Source of the DNA: Bradyrhizobium sp. ORS 278
Lineage (GTDB): Bacteria > Pseudomonadota > Alphaproteobacteria > Rhizobiales > Xanthobacteraceae
Direction of reading: 5' to 3'
NCBI RefSeq assembly: GCF_000026145.1
Contig: NC_009445.1
Span: 3,596,001-3,660,000 of the forward strand
Length of the DNA: 64,000 nt
Below the pieces are notes generated by a model that saw nothing but the letters and a program-made list of their open reading frames with translations, had not been told where the DNA came from and made no database searches. Each line of letters opens with the position of its first letter. The first letter of the stretch is position 1. Made by a program: the position numbers and the translations under genes. Below are positions 51,469 to 60,659 of the stretch, in pieces.

Positions 51469-51759
51469 TCAATTCTCAGGTGTCCAGGGCTCTCGCGCCG
51501 CATGGTGGATATGGAGGATCTCGATCCTGTCGGCGCTGACACGATAGAAGATATTATAGGGATAGCGCCCGAGCGCAGCCACGCGAACATCAGGACGGTC
51601 GACAACACGACGGGCGCTCGAAGGCCAGCGTGCGACGTGGGCCACCACGCGCCTGATCCGTCTCTCGACGGCAGGGGCCACGGTCGGATAATGATCGGCA
51701 AGCCAATCGGCGATGTCCAGGAGATCCTTGAGCGCGTCGTCTGTTTAGACGACCTTCAT
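51469..51759 (-). pseudogene. ParE/RelE-family toxin with stop at codon 5
   Basis: The ATG at 51759 overlaps the antitoxin TGA (ATGA), the classic toxin-antitoxin arrangement. The frame reads M-K-V-V then TAA (51747-51745), then continues as TDDALKDLLDIADWLADHYP, PTVAPAVERRIRRVVAHVARWP, and ends GRYPYNIFYRVSADRIEILHIHHAAREPW, which is a full ParE/RelE fold with its C-terminal strand pair. A stop is therefore inserted where Trp or Tyr is usual. A GTG at 51681 could restart translation but would drop the first helix. The toxin is probably inactive, or the stop is a sequencing error. Confidence 0.8.
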
Positions 51760-51998
51760 CGGGAGCGAAATTTGGCGAACGCTGCTTCGACGTCGTCCTC
51801 TTGCGCGAAGCGCGCTTCGTTCGCAGCGCGCCGGCCGCGATCGATACCGGCCAGTTCCTGATCGCTTGGCCGATAGTCGCCGCCGGTCAGGCCAGCTTCG
51901 ATATCGAGCGCCAGCTCGGCAAGCTCGTCCTGGAGCTCCGCCGGCCAACCTTCGACGCGTTCGAGAACGTCTGTGAGCTTTTTGGTCTTCATGCGCAT
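51756..51998 (-). CDS. Antitoxin of a ParE/RelE-type module
   Basis: This protein has 80 residues from the ATG at 51998 (a second in-frame ATG is at 51992). KTKKLTDVLERVEGWPAELQDELAELALDIEAGL is a helical dimerisation and DNA-binding part; RPSDQELAGIDRGRRAANEARFAQEDDVEAAFAKFRSR is the toxin-wrapping tail seen in ParD-like antitoxins of Bradyrhizobium. Its stop overlaps the toxin start. It looks intact even though the toxin is broken. Autoregulation of the operon is expected. Confidence 0.77.
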   Translation of the reverse strand: MRMKTKKLTDVLERVEGWPAELQDELAELALDIEAGLTGGDYRPSDQELAGIDRGRRAANEARFAQEDDVEAAFAKFRSR

Positions 51999-52084
51999 CA
52001 ATTAGCGCAAACCGGCCCGGCTGACATGGCCTCGCAGATGTGGCGGTGGCGCACGGGCTGTGATCTCTCGACAGGATCTCCCGC

Positions 52085-52570
52085 ATGTCCCGCCTGCACT
52101 GGATCGACTTGCTGACTGCCGGCCGCCTCGCGATCGCGGCGCGGCCGCGGGCGGAGGACTGGCTGGCGGACGACACCGCGGTGTGGGCGGGCGAGGGCAT
52201 CGCCATCGTGGTCAGCCTGCTGGAGCCGGCGGAGGTGCATGATCTCGGCCTGCAGCGCGAGGCCGCGCTGTGCGAGAGCCGTGGCATGGCCTTCGTCTCG
52301 TTCCCGATCCCCGACCGCGGTCTGCCCGAACGCCGCAGCGCGGCGCTGCAGCTGGCGCAGGACCTCGCCGCGCGGCTGACCGAGGGCGCTGATGTCCTGA
52401 TCCATTGCCGCGCAGGCATCGGCCGCTCGGCGGTCATCGCGGCGTGCGTGATGGGCCGGCTCGGTGTCGATGCCGGCGAGGCCCTGAGGCGCATTGCTGC
52501 CGCGCGGGGCGTCCGAGTGCCGGACACCGAGGAGCAGCGGAGGTGGGTGATGCAGATGGCGGGAGAGTAG
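52085..52570 (+). CDS. Dual-specificity/tyrosine phosphatase-like protein
   Basis: This 161-residue protein has P-loop HCRAGIGRSAVIAACVM with the catalytic Cys and Arg (C-x5-R-S), general-acid Asp in FPIPDRGLPERR, and a start SRLHWIDLLTAGRLAIAARPRAEDWLADD. It is the small dual-specificity phosphatase fold; archaeal and bacterial relatives act on phosphoproteins or small phosphates. It is cytoplasmic. It lies divergent from the toxin-antitoxin module with about 86 bases between. Confidence 0.82.
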   Translation: MSRLHWIDLLTAGRLAIAARPRAEDWLADDTAVWAGEGIAIVVSLLEPAEVHDLGLQREAALCESRGMAFVSFPIPDRGLPERRSAALQLAQDLAARLTEGADVLIHCRAGIGRSAVIAACVMGRLGVDAGEALRRIAAARGVRVPDTEEQRRWVMQMAGE

Positions 52571-52598
52571 GGCGCTTCAGACGCCAGCGGTGCAGGCC

Positions 52599-52919
52599 TT
52601 ACTCGCTGCGGCCGAACTCGCATCCCGCATGCGCGTATGACGCGCGGCGAATGCCATACTCGTCGCGGCGGAACACCGGCTTGCAATAGGCCTCCCACTT
52701 GGCCGCCTCGGCCTCCCTTGCTTCTTCTTCCTGCCGCGCGGCCGGCGAGGGGGTGAAGGACACGTCGCGAGAGACCGGCGGCAGCTCGGTGTGCGTATAG
52801 GTGCAGCGGGAGTAGCCGTAGAACCGGGACCCCTGGCAGGCGGACTGGTCGATCCACGACCTCGCCTGCACCGGCGAGACGAGGAGCGCGAGCAGGGCAG
52901 GGATGAGGATCTTCTTCAC
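52599..52919 (-). CDS. Exported cysteine-containing hypothetical protein
   Basis: This protein has 106 residues from a GTG start (KKILIPALLALLVSPVQA signal peptide, cut before RSWIDQ). In-frame ATG codons upstream would add a hydrophilic leader. The mature part has four Cys (QSACQGSRFYGYSRC, EAYCKPV, HAGCEFG) that may form two disulfides, and an acidic coiled stretch (RQEEEAREAEAAKWE). The function is unknown. Confidence 0.65.
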   Translation of the reverse strand: MKKILIPALLALLVSPVQARSWIDQSACQGSRFYGYSRCTYTHTELPPVSRDVSFTPSPAARQEEEAREAEAAKWEAYCKPVFRRDEYGIRRASYAHAGCEFGRSE

Positions 52920-53109
52920 GGCAATTGTCCCCGGCGGTTGTGCCATTTGCAATCGGGTGTCCCGCATTGGGACGATCTTACACCGGAACTCGACGGTGTA
53001 AGGTATGATTTGCAAGGCGCGGACCGGACGGCATGGAGCCCGTTTTGGCGTCGCGGTGATCGATGAGCGCGGCGAAATCCGGGTCTGGCGCGCCGTTGAT
53101 GGTGAAGCC

Positions 53110-53230
53110 TAGGGTGGGCAAAGCCCCGCCGAAGGCGGCGTGTGCCGAACGTTGCCACCACCCGCCTCGCCGGTGGGCACGATGCGACGCGGCGTTGCCG
53201 CGTGCGCGTCTCTGCCCGGCCTGCGCATGA
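53110..53230. repeat. Degenerate TAGGGTGGGCAAA repeat
   Basis: The left arm TAGGGTGGGCAAAG is followed by a diverged body (cgaaggcggcgtgtgcc) and no clear right arm. It is a decayed member of the family at 47914. Confidence 0.6.
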
Positions 53231-53234
53231 GCCC

Positions 53235-53318
53235 GTAGCCCGGATGAGCGCAGCGATATCCGGGTTCATCACCGGCAGCACGGGAGACCCCGGATGTCGC
53301 TGCGCTCATCCGGGCTAC
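53235..53318. repeat. REP-like hairpin, GTAGCCCGGATGAGCGC family
   Basis: Fourth copy of the family. Its right end abuts, and has replaced, the downstream part of a metallophosphoesterase reading frame on the minus strand. Confidence 0.8.
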
Positions 53319-53432
53319 GCGACCTCCACCACCAGCGCCGGCGACCACGACCACATCGACCCCGGGCGGGGCCTCGATCGGCTTGGTGTCGGCCATGTCG
53401 GCGTGGAGATCGGAGAAGATGTGGAGGTGCAT
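53319..53432 (-). pseudogene. Truncated start of a metallophosphoesterase gene, copy A
   Basis: MHLHIFSDLHADMAD followed by PPGVDVVVVAGAGGGG is the N-terminus of a calcineurin-type metallophosphoesterase (SDLH is the first metal motif; VVVVAG precedes the next). After 38 codons the frame runs into the REP element at 53235-53318, so the rest of the gene is missing. About 90 percent of this segment is repeated at 54332-54440. Confidence 0.72.
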
Positions 53433-53468
53433 GGAAGGCCGAGGTGGAGGCCAAGGCTAGCAACGTGG

Positions 53469-53536
53469 GGCGCGTTAGCGAAGCGTAACGCGCCGCTCCG
53501 GTCAAGCGGCGGATTACGCTCCGCTAATCCGCCCTA
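53469..53536. repeat. GCGTTAGCGAAGCGTAACGCGCC / GGCGGATTACGC repeat
   Basis: Two adjacent hairpins: GGCGCGTTAGCG with CGTAACGCGCC, and GGCGGATTACGC with CGCTAATCCGCC. It is a known type of dispersed repeat. It supplies the last codons and stop of the gene at 53524. Confidence 0.7.
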
Positions 53537-54180
53537 CGCTTGCTGCTCGATCGTCGCACCTGTGAGTCGATGTAGCCAGAAATGCAGCCTTCATTCCACT
53601 TCTCTCCAGAAAGTCTGGCCGAATGAACATTCTTGCATTCCGTATAAGACCATTGGATCGGATCAAAGACATGTCCGATCGCTCCAAAGATCGGATGCGA
53701 TGCTCCGGTTCTCGGCTCCGGCTTTACGTGAGGCAGCCATTTCATCCGTGGATTCCGCGCCAGGATGCATTCTCCGACGTAAACGCCCAGGTCGAAGACG
53801 ACGTTGAGCCCAACCAAGGAATTCGTCCAGGGGACGTCAAAGTAGTTGTAGGCCCGCCAGAGTGATTCATCCTCTTGGTGTCGGAGGCCGTCCACCAGCA
53901 GATCCACATGGGAAGAGAACCATGCGGAAACGGCGCGGATATCTAAATCGTCAAGGCTCAGCGGGACATTGAACTTGGCGAGGAAGCTACGGAGGGCTTC
54001 GACGCGTTCAGGTCGTTGCGTCATGAAATAGGAGACATACTCGGCGTTCGCATTATCGAGCGATTTTACTCCAGAACACCAGATCGGGGGCGTATAGGGC
54101 GGATAGTTGACCAGTGCCTCGACAATGCGATGCTTTTCGCCAGCAGGTGGGCCTTGCTTCCGTCTCAACCACTCAAACAT
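53524..54180 (-). CDS. Orphan hypothetical protein in duplicated flank
   Basis: This protein has 218 residues from MFEWLRRKQGPP; an upstream in-frame ATG adds 27. It is globular, with NYPPYTPPIWCSGVKSLDNANAEYVSYFMTQRPERVEALRSFLAKFNVPLSLDD, then a helical HVDLLVDGLRHQEDESLWRAYNYFDVPW and a second half VFDLGVYVGECILARNPRMKWL. There is no signal peptide or catalytic motif. GC content is below the window mean. The C-terminus (KRRAD and stop) is encoded by a dispersed repeat, so the native end may be lost. It is flanked by two copies of a truncated phosphoesterase start. Confidence 0.6.
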   Translation of the reverse strand: MFEWLRRKQGPPAGEKHRIVEALVNYPPYTPPIWCSGVKSLDNANAEYVSYFMTQRPERVEALRSFLAKFNVPLSLDDLDIRAVSAWFSSHVDLLVDGLRHQEDESLWRAYNYFDVPWTNSLVGLNVVFDLGVYVGECILARNPRMKWLPHVKPEPRTGASHPIFGAIGHVFDPIQWSYTECKNVHSARLSGEKWNEGCISGYIDSQVRRSSSKRRAD

Positions 54181-54257
54181 CGGCAGCCTCACCGGGGCGC
54201 AACGTATCCATGGATACCATAGCGGGGCGTTACGCGGCCCGTCCATACCTTCCTGAT

Positions 54258-54422
54258 TCACGCCGTGCTATCTTCAGCCACGATCTCGCGCAGCCGCGCA
54301 AACCCGTTCACTGCCCCCCTCGCAGACATCGTTTGCACGACGACCACATCGACCCCGGGCAGGGCCTCGATCGGCTTGATGTCGGCCACGTCTGCGCGAT
54401 CGGAGAAGATGTGGAGGTGCAT
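54258..54422 (-). pseudogene. Truncated start of a metallophosphoesterase gene, copy B
   Basis: MHLHIFSDRADVADIKPIEALPGVDVVVV is followed by QTMSARGAVNGFARLREIVAEDSTA and a stop. It shares about 90 percent identity with copy A (53319-53432), including the leader upstream of the ATG, but has a 3-base deletion that turns SDLH into SDR and so lost the metal motif. It continues further than copy A before ending. It lies directly upstream of the orphan gene. Confidence 0.7.
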
Positions 54423-54534
54423 GGGAAGGCCAGGGAGGTGGAGCCCGGGGGTCTACAGTGGCGAGCTTGCAAGAATTCGTGTAATAGAGACAAGCATCCA
54501 GACGGCCGTAATCGCTAAAGATAACAGGCATACG

Positions 54535-55167
54535 ATGCAGCAAGATGCAAAGCGCGGACTTGAGCAGGATGCGCCACTTTCTCGCGAAGAGCGATTGCGT
54601 CGTGTGGTCATTATCTGCATCAATTTTATGCGCAATCTGGCTTATTTGCGTGGTGCTTACGAATCGCCAGAGGGGTGGCAGAGCCAAGCTGGAGAGCTTG
54701 TGGTGCCAGATGCTAGCTTTTGGCGAACTGTATCAAATAACTTACTCGACATGTGTGTTCTTGAGTTCTGCAAACTTTTCGCAGACAAGGGCGGGAAGCA
54801 CTTTTGGAAGAAGATCGTAACGGACCAAGATAGATTTTTTGCCGAGCTGCTAGCGCAGCTTGGCATGACCGAGCAACAGTACGCCGACTACTTAAATGCG
54901 TTAAGGACTTATCGGGATAAGTTCGTGGCACACCTGGACGAACATAGGACAATGTACACGCCGAAACTCGATGCTGCGGGAGTTTCAGTTCAACATCTAC
55001 ACGCTTGGCTTGTTGCAAACGAGTGTCCTCCGGGCCTCCTGAATCCGGAACATTCTGCCCCTGAACGGTTGATCGCAGCTTTCAAGGGAGAGCAGTCGGT
55101 AGCCAGACGCATTTTCAGCTATGTACGTGAGATCGGGCGTGGCTCAAGTGAAACAGGAGGTCGTTGA
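54535..55167 (+). CDS. HEPN-domain (AbiU2-like) protein
   Basis: This 210-residue all-helical protein has the HEPN RNase signature R-x5-H: R127-DKFVA-H133, in RTYRDKFVAHLDEH. LLDMCVLEFCKLFADKGGKHFWKKI and the RDKFVAHLD phrase are characteristic of the AbiU2-like group, linked to phage abortive infection. GC is visibly below the window average, which suggests horizontal acquisition. No MNT nucleotidyltransferase partner or other defence gene is beside it. The start ATG at 54535 has no strong ribosome site. Role as toxin or anti-phage nuclease is inferred from family only. Confidence 0.7.
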   Translation: MQQDAKRGLEQDAPLSREERLRRVVIICINFMRNLAYLRGAYESPEGWQSQAGELVVPDASFWRTVSNNLLDMCVLEFCKLFADKGGKHFWKKIVTDQDRFFAELLAQLGMTEQQYADYLNALRTYRDKFVAHLDEHRTMYTPKLDAAGVSVQHLHAWLVANECPPGLLNPEHSAPERLIAAFKGEQSVARRIFSYVREIGRGSSETGGR

Positions 55168-55236
55168 CCGGAAGCTCTCAGGGGGGCATCTGCGCTAAAG
55201 GCCCGAGTAGCTACTGCGGGTACGACAGTGAAACAA

Positions 55237-55261
55237 AAAGCCCCGCAGCTTGCGGGGCTTT
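55237..55261 (-). terminator. Strong intrinsic terminator of nrdJ
   Basis: AAAGCCCCGCA, a 3-base loop, TGCGGGGCTTT. On the minus strand the stem is followed by TTTGTTTC, a T-rich tract right after the nrdJ stop. It may also end transcripts arriving from the HEPN gene. Confidence 0.8.
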
Positions 55262-55291
55262 CCGATTCATCGGAGAGTTTCTGTCACAATC

Positions 55292-58200
55292 TCACGAACA
55301 CCCCGTCGTGCTGCCGCACGTGTCGCACTTCATACAAGTCCCATTCCGGACCAGCGTGAAGTTGCCGCATTCCGAGCACATCTCGCCTTCGTAACCCCTA
55401 GCCTTGGCTTCGGCGCGGCGTTCGGCCTTGGAGGCGACCTGCGTCGCGGCGGTGCCGGCCTTGCTCCATTTGAGGGACTCGAGCTTTTCGGTGGGCGAGA
55501 GGTCGTGCTGCGCCTCCTGCTTCAGGGCGACGGCGCCTTCGATGGCGTCGCCGGCGCGGGACGAGGAGAGGGCGGTGACGCGGCCGGAGGGGCCGCCGTC
55601 ATGCGGGGCGGAGACGGCGGTGGTCGACGTGCCGCCGCGCATCACGACGAGGTTGTCGGTGCGGGAGCGGGTCAGGCCGCGCGAGACGTATTTTGCGGCC
55701 TGCTGGCTCGGGCCGTCCTCCGACGGCTTGCCTTCGTCGACGCCGCGGCCGAGCGCATCGAAATTGCTCTCGGAGGGGTCGACATGGGCGAGGTCGAAGC
55801 GCGACATGTAGCTGACGGCGAGCTCGCGGAAGACGTAATCGAGGATCGACGTCGCGTACTTGATCGAGTCGTTGCCCTGCACGGGGCCGGCCGGCTCGAA
55901 GCGGGTGAAGGTGAAGGCGTCGACATACTCCTCCAGCGGCACGCCGTACTGGAGGCCCAGCGAGACCGCAATCGCAAAGTTGTTGATGAAGGAGCGCAGC
56001 GCCGCGCCCTCCTTGTGCATGTCGATGAAGATCTCGCCGAGGCGGCCGTCATCATACTCGCCGGTGCGCAAATATACCTTGTGGCCGCCGACGACCGCCT
56101 TCTGGGTGTAGCCCTTGCGGCGATCCGGCATCTTCTCGCGCTCGCGCATGACAACGATGCGCTCGACCAGCTTCTCGACGATCTTCTCCGAGACTTGCGT
56201 CGCACGCGCGGCCATCGGCTTCTCGTAGAAGGACTCGACCGCATCATCCTCGTCCTCGTCATCGCTGATGAGCTGCGAGTTGAGCGGCTGCGACAGTTTT
56301 GAGCCGTCGCGGTACAGCGCGTTGGCCTTCAACGCGAGCTTCCAGGAGAGCAGATACGCTGCCTTGCAGTCCTCGACCGTGGCGTCGTTCGGCATGTTGA
56401 TGGTTTTTGAGATCGCGCCCGAGATAAACGGCTGCGCCGCCGCCATCATGCGGATGTGGCTCTCGACCGAGAGATAGCGCTTGCCGATCTTGCCGCAGGG
56501 GTTGGCGCAATCGAACACCGCATAATGCTCGGCCTTGAGGTGCGGGGCACCCTCGACCGTCATCGCGCCGCAGATGTGGACGTTGGCGGCCTCGATCTCG
56601 CGCTTGGTGAAGCCGATGGCGGCGAGCAGCTCGAAGGTCGGGGAAGCCAGAGCTTCCGCCGAGACGCCGAGCTGCCGGGTGATGAAGTCCTCGCCGAGCG
56701 TCCACTTGTTGAACACGAACTTGATGTCGAACGCGGTCGGCAGCGCCTTCTCGACCTTGGCGATGGCTTCATCCGTGAAACCCTTGGCCTTCAGGGTCGA
56801 GGCGTTGATGCCCGGCGCGTTGGACAGCGAGCCGTGACCGACGGCGTAGGCCTCGATCTCGGCGATCTCGCTCTCGCGATAGCCGAGCGCGCGCAGCGCC
56901 TCGGGAACGGCGCGGTTGATGATCTTGAAGTAGCCGCCGCCGGCCAGCTTCTTGAACTTCACCAGCGCGAAGTCGGGCTCGATGCCGGTGGTGTCGCAAT
57001 CCATCACCAGGCCGATGGTGCCGGTGGGGGCGACCACGGTGACCTGGGCGTTGCGATAGCCGTTGGTCTCGCCGAGCGCGAGCGCGTCGTCCCAGGCCTG
57101 GATGGCGTGGCTGACGAGCGAGACCTGCGGGCAATGGGCGTGGTCGAGCGGCACCGGAGCGACCGACAGCGCCTCATAGCCGGTCGCCTCGCCCTTCGCG
57201 GCGCGGCGATGGTTCTTGATGACGCGCAGCATGTGCGCGGCGTTCTTCTTGTAGCCCGGGAAGGCGCCGAGCTCGCCGGCCATCTCGGCGGAGGTCCTGT
57301 AGGCGATGCCGGTCATGATCGCACTGAGCGCGCCGCACAGCGCGCGGCCTTCCTTGGAGTCGTAGGACAGGCCCATGGTCATCAACAGGCCGCCGATATT
57401 GGCATAGCCGAGGCCGAGCGTGCGGAACTCGTAGGACAGCTCGGCGATCGCCTTGGACGGGAACTGCGCCATCAGCACGGAGATCTCGAGCACGATGGTC
57501 CAGAGCCGGCAGAGATGCTCGTAGGAGGCGACGTCGAACTGCTTGGTCCTGGTGTCGTAGAACGTCAGCAGGTTGGCCGAGGCCAGGTTGCACGCCGTGT
57601 CGTCCAGGAACATGTATTCCGAGCACGGATTGGACGCGCGGATGTCGCCGGACGCCTTGCAGGTGTGCCAGTCGTTCATCGTGGTGTTGAAGTGCAGGCC
57701 GGGATCGGCCGACGCCCAGGCGGCGTGGCCGATCTTTTCCCAGAGGTCCCTGGCCTTCAGCGTCTTGACGATCTTCTTGTTGGTGCGGCCGACGAGATTC
57801 CAGTCGCTGTCGGTCTCGACCGCGCGCAGGAAGTCGTCCTTCAGCGACACCGAATTGTTGGAGTTCTGCCCCGAAACGGTCAGGTAGGCCTCCGAATCCC
57901 AGTCCGTGTCGTAGATCGGGAAATCGATGTCCTTGTAGCCCTGCCTGGCGAACTGGATCACCCGCTTGATGTAGTTGTCGGGCACCAGCGCGCGGCGCGC
58001 GAGCTTGATCTCGCGGCGGAGCGCCGGGTTCTTCTCGGGGTCGAAGCAGTCGTCGCCGGAGCCCTCGCAATTGACGCAGGCCTTCATCACGGCCTTCAGG
58101 TGCTTCTGGTTGATCTTGGAGCCGGTGACGAGAGCTGCGACCTTCTGCTCCTCCTTCACCTTCCAGTCGATATAGGCCTCGATGTCCGGATGGTCGGCGT

Positions 58201-59050
58201 CGACCACGACCATCTTGGCGGCGCGGCGGGTGGTGCCGCCCGACTTGATCGCGCCCGCAGCGCGGTCGCCGATCTTGAGGAAGCTCATCAGGCCGGACGA
58301 GCGGCCGCCGCCCGACAGCTTCTCGCCTTCGCCGCGCAGCCGCGAGAAGTTGGAGCCGGTGCCGGAGCCGTACTTGAACAGGCGCGCCTCGCGCACCCAG
58401 AGGTCCATGATGCCGCCGTCATTGACGAGGTCGTCCTCGACGCCCTGGATGAAGCAGGCGTGCGGCTGCGGATGCTCGTAGGACGACTTCGACTTGGTCA
58501 GCTTGCCGGTCTTGTAGTCGACGTAATAGTGGCCCTGGCCGGGGCCGTCGATGCCATAGGCCCAATGCAGTCCGGTGTTGAACCATTGCGGCGAGTTCGG
58601 CGCGACCATCTGCTTGGCGAGCATGAAGCGCAGCTCGTCGTAGAACGCCACGGCGTCCTCCTCGGAGGAGAAGTAGTTGCCCTTCCAGCCCCAATAGGTC
58701 CAGCAGCCGGCGAGGCGATCGAACACCTGCTTGGCGGAGCGCTCGCTGCCGTAGCGCTCGTTCTCCGGCAGCTGGCTAAGCGCCTCGGTGTCGGGCACCG
58801 AGCGCCACAGCCAGGACGGCACGGTCTCTTCCTCGACCTTCTTCAGGCGCGCGGCAACGCCCGCCTTGCGGAAATATTTCTGCGCCAGGACGTCGGAGGC
58901 GACCTGGGACCAGAACTCGGGGACCTCGACATTCTCGAGCCGGAACACCACGGAGCCGTCCGGATTCCTGATCTCGGACGTGGTCAGGCGGAAGTCGATC
59001 CCCTGATAGGCCGACTGTCCTTCGGTGGTGTTGCGCCGTTCAATCCGCAT
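55292..59050 (-). CDS. nrdJ: Adenosylcobalamin-dependent ribonucleotide reductase (class II)
   Basis: This protein has 1252 residues from [13 protein letters not shown]. It has a ribonucleotide reductase ten-stranded barrel with [12 protein letters not shown], the conserved [19 protein letters not shown] segment carrying the reactive Cys, and [23 protein letters not shown] near the centre. The C-terminus ends in a zinc-ribbon-like tail with Cys-x2-Cys pairs ([20 protein letters not shown]) that shuttles electrons. It converts ribonucleotides to deoxyribonucleotides using AdoCbl, independent of oxygen. A 710-base leader upstream contains candidate NrdR sites. No cobalamin riboswitch was recognised. 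Confidence 0.93.
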   Translation of the reverse strand: MRIERRNTTEGQSAYQGIDFRLTTSEIRNPDGSVVFRLENVEVPEFWSQVASDVLAQKYFRKAGVAARLKKVEEETVPSWLWRSVPDTEALSQLPENERYGSERSAKQVFDRLAGCWTYWGWKGNYFSSEEDAVAFYDELRFMLAKQMVAPNSPQWFNTGLHWAYGIDGPGQGHYYVDYKTGKLTKSKSSYEHPQPHACFIQGVEDDLVNDGGIMDLWVREARLFKYGSGTGSNFSRLRGEGEKLSGGGRSSGLMSFLKIGDRAAGAIKSGGTTRRAAKMVVVDADHPDIEAYIDWKVKEEQKVAALVTGSKINQKHLKAVMKACVNCEGSGDDCFDPEKNPALRREIKLARRALVPDNYIKRVIQFARQGYKDIDFPIYDTDWDSEAYLTVSGQNSNNSVSLKDDFLRAVETDSDWNLVGRTNKKIVKTLKARDLWEKIGHAAWASADPGLHFNTTMNDWHTCKASGDIRASNPCSEYMFLDDTACNLASANLLTFYDTRTKQFDVASYEHLCRLWTIVLEISVLMAQFPSKAIAELSYEFRTLGLGYANIGGLLMTMGLSYDSKEGRALCGALSAIMTGIAYRTSAEMAGELGAFPGYKKNAAHMLRVIKNHRRAAKGEATGYEALSVAPVPLDHAHCPQVSLVSHAIQAWDDALALGETNGYRNAQVTVVAPTGTIGLVMDCDTTGIEPDFALVKFKKLAGGGYFKIINRAVPEALRALGYRESEIAEIEAYAVGHGSLSNAPGINASTLKAKGFTDEAIAKVEKALPTAFDIKFVFNKWTLGEDFITRQLGVSAEALASPTFELLAAIGFTKREIEAANVHICGAMTVEGAPHLKAEHYAVFDCANPCGKIGKRYLSVESHIRMMAAAQPFISGAISKTINMPNDATVEDCKAAYLLSWKLALKANALYRDGSKLSQPLNSQLISDDEDEDDAVESFYEKPMAARATQVSEKIVEKLVERIVVMREREKMPDRRKGYTQKAVVGGHKVYLRTGEYDDGRLGEIFIDMHKEGAALRSFINNFAIAVSLGLQYGVPLEEYVDAFTFTRFEPAGPVQGNDSIKYATSILDYVFRELAVSYMSRFDLAHVDPSESNFDALGRGVDEGKPSEDGPSQQAAKYVSRGLTRSRTDNLVVMRGGTSTTAVSAPHDGGPSGRVTALSSSRAGDAIEGAVALKQEAQHDLSPTEKLESLKWSKAGTAATQVASKAERRAEAKARGYEGEMCSECGNFTLVRNGTCMKCDTCGSTTGCS

Positions 59051-59761
59051 CGCGAGCCCCAATTGTTCTTGCCGGACCGCGTTTGGCGGCCGGGATCATT
59101 GCATCCAAAGGCGCCGGCCTGGAAGCCCGGATCAAGGGCTCGTCTGCCGCCGCAGTTCAACCGGTCGCCCGGTCCCGTCTCTCTCAACGCCTCACACGTA
59201 CCGTCCGGCTCCCTGTCCGCTGCAAGACAGCCCCCACATCTAGTGGGGACCTTCGCAGCCCCGTCATCGCGACCACCCCGCCGCGGGACAGACGACGAGC
59301 CGCACGCCGGGCCTGTTGGCCTTCTGGCGCGGTCGTCCCTCGAACCCTTCTGGGAAGCGGCCGGCATGACCAAAAACGCGACCAAGCGCCGAACCGGGCC
59401 GGAAGCTAGGACGACTCCGCTTCCCCCGTCAAGGACTAGTGGGAGTTCCCTAACCAAACACTAAATATGGGGGAAAGCGTGGGATAACCAGGCGCATGCC
59501 GGTATCGTGATGGCCGTAACTATCGGCGAGTCCTGACGGATTCGAAACCGAAAAAATTTGCGTCCGGCGCTGTCCACAGGGCTTCGTCCCGCTGTTCACA
59601 GGGGCGAATTAATTGCCGTGCAAACGGCGGGTTTTGCTTGCGTGCGCGGGACTCACGGGCGGCTACGGGACGGCAGCGGGGCAGGCATGCCCTACAATCC
59701 CTGGTGTCATGCCGAAAACGCCGGCAGTCTGATCGTCCCACAGACGGTGCCGGTGATTTCC
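59051..59761. promoter_or_regulatory. nrdJ leader and divergent promoter region
   Basis: These are 711 bases between nrdJ (minus strand) and the DMT exporter (plus strand). No gene was supported. Two candidate NrdR boxes lie about 31 bases apart (59427-59442 and 59458-59473), and a CCCCAC-ATCTA-GTGGGG inverted repeat lies at 59232-59248. The remainder shows nothing specific; I looked for the cobalamin riboswitch core on the minus strand and did not find it. Confidence 0.5.
59427..59473 (-). promoter_or_regulatory. Candidate tandem NrdR boxes
   Basis: The right half of one box is CTAGTGG (59436-59442). The left half of the next is ACACTA, followed by AATATGG (59458-59470). The starts of the two aligned 16-mers are 31 bases apart, three helical turns, as expected for NrdR. 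Each box is good only in one half, so this is tentative. Confidence 0.4.
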
Positions 59762-60655
59762 ATGACAGACAAGCCAGCGGCCAGCGGGCGGATCACGCCC
59801 GCCGGGCTGATGTTCCTCGCCATCACCTCGCTCGGCTGGGGCTTCAACTGGCCGGTCACGAAGCACCTGGTCGGCGTGCTGCCGCCGCTGACGCTGCGCG
59901 GCACGACCGGCGTGGTTGGCGCGGCGCTGCTGGCGCTGCTGGCGGTGATCCGCAGCCAGAGCCTCGCCGTCCCGCGCGAAGTCTGGCCGCGGCTGATTCT
60001 CGCCGGGATGCTCAACGTCACCGCGTGGATGGTGCTGATGGGGCTGGCGCTGTTGTGGCTGCCGGCCAGCGAGGCGGCGCTGATCGCCTACACGATGCCG
60101 GTCTGGGCCTCGCTCCTGGCCTGGCCGATCCTCGGCGAGCGGCCGACGGCGTTGCGCGTGCTCGCGCTGGTGCTGGCCTTCGCGGGGCTGGCGTCGATCA
60201 TGGGCAGCAATGGCCTGAACGCCAGCCGCGACAAGCTGCCGGGCATCCTGATGGTGCTGGGCGGCGCGTTCGGCTTCGCGCTCGGCACGGTCATGGCCAA
60301 GAAGCTGCCGATCAAGCTGCCGCCGCTGTCGGCCGCGGCCTGGCAGATCGGCATCGGCTGCGTGCCGATCGTGCTGGTCGGCTTAGCGCTCGAGCAGTCC
60401 GACTGGACCAGGCTCGACCAGCTCGACTGGGCGCTGATGTTCTACTCCACCGTGATCCAGTTCTGCGTCGCCTATGTCGCCTGGTTCGCGGCGCTGGCGC
60501 GGCTGCCGGCCTCGGTGGCGGCGATCGGCACCATGGCGGTGCCCGTGATCGGCGTCGTCGCCTCGGCGATCGCGCTGCGCGAACCGCTGGGGGCAGGGCA
60601 GATCGCCGCGCTCGCCTTCACGCTCGGAGCGGTGGCGCTCGCGACACGCGGCTAG
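59762..60655 (+). CDS. DMT-family (EamA) transporter
   Basis: This protein has 297 residues from MTDKPAASGRITPAG; the longer frame upstream is not conserved. It has ten hydrophobic segments in two repeats, with the first EamA repeat start FLAITSLGWGFNWPVTKHL and second repeat GILMVLGGAFGFALGTVMAKKL. Likely an inner-membrane exporter of amino acids or other metabolites. It is convergent with the hybrid kinase gene, only four bases apart. Confidence 0.85.
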   Translation: MTDKPAASGRITPAGLMFLAITSLGWGFNWPVTKHLVGVLPPLTLRGTTGVVGAALLALLAVIRSQSLAVPREVWPRLILAGMLNVTAWMVLMGLALLWLPASEAALIAYTMPVWASLLAWPILGERPTALRVLALVLAFAGLASIMGSNGLNASRDKLPGILMVLGGAFGFALGTVMAKKLPIKLPPLSAAAWQIGIGCVPIVLVGLALEQSDWTRLDQLDWALMFYSTVIQFCVAYVAWFAALARLPASVAAIGTMAVPVIGVVASAIALREPLGAGQIAALAFTLGAVALATRG

Positions 60656-60659
60656 TAGA

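Noticed and set aside
59051..59500. A cobalamin riboswitch upstream of nrdJ
   Set aside because: The characteristic core and the B12-box like region were not found on the minus strand by eye.
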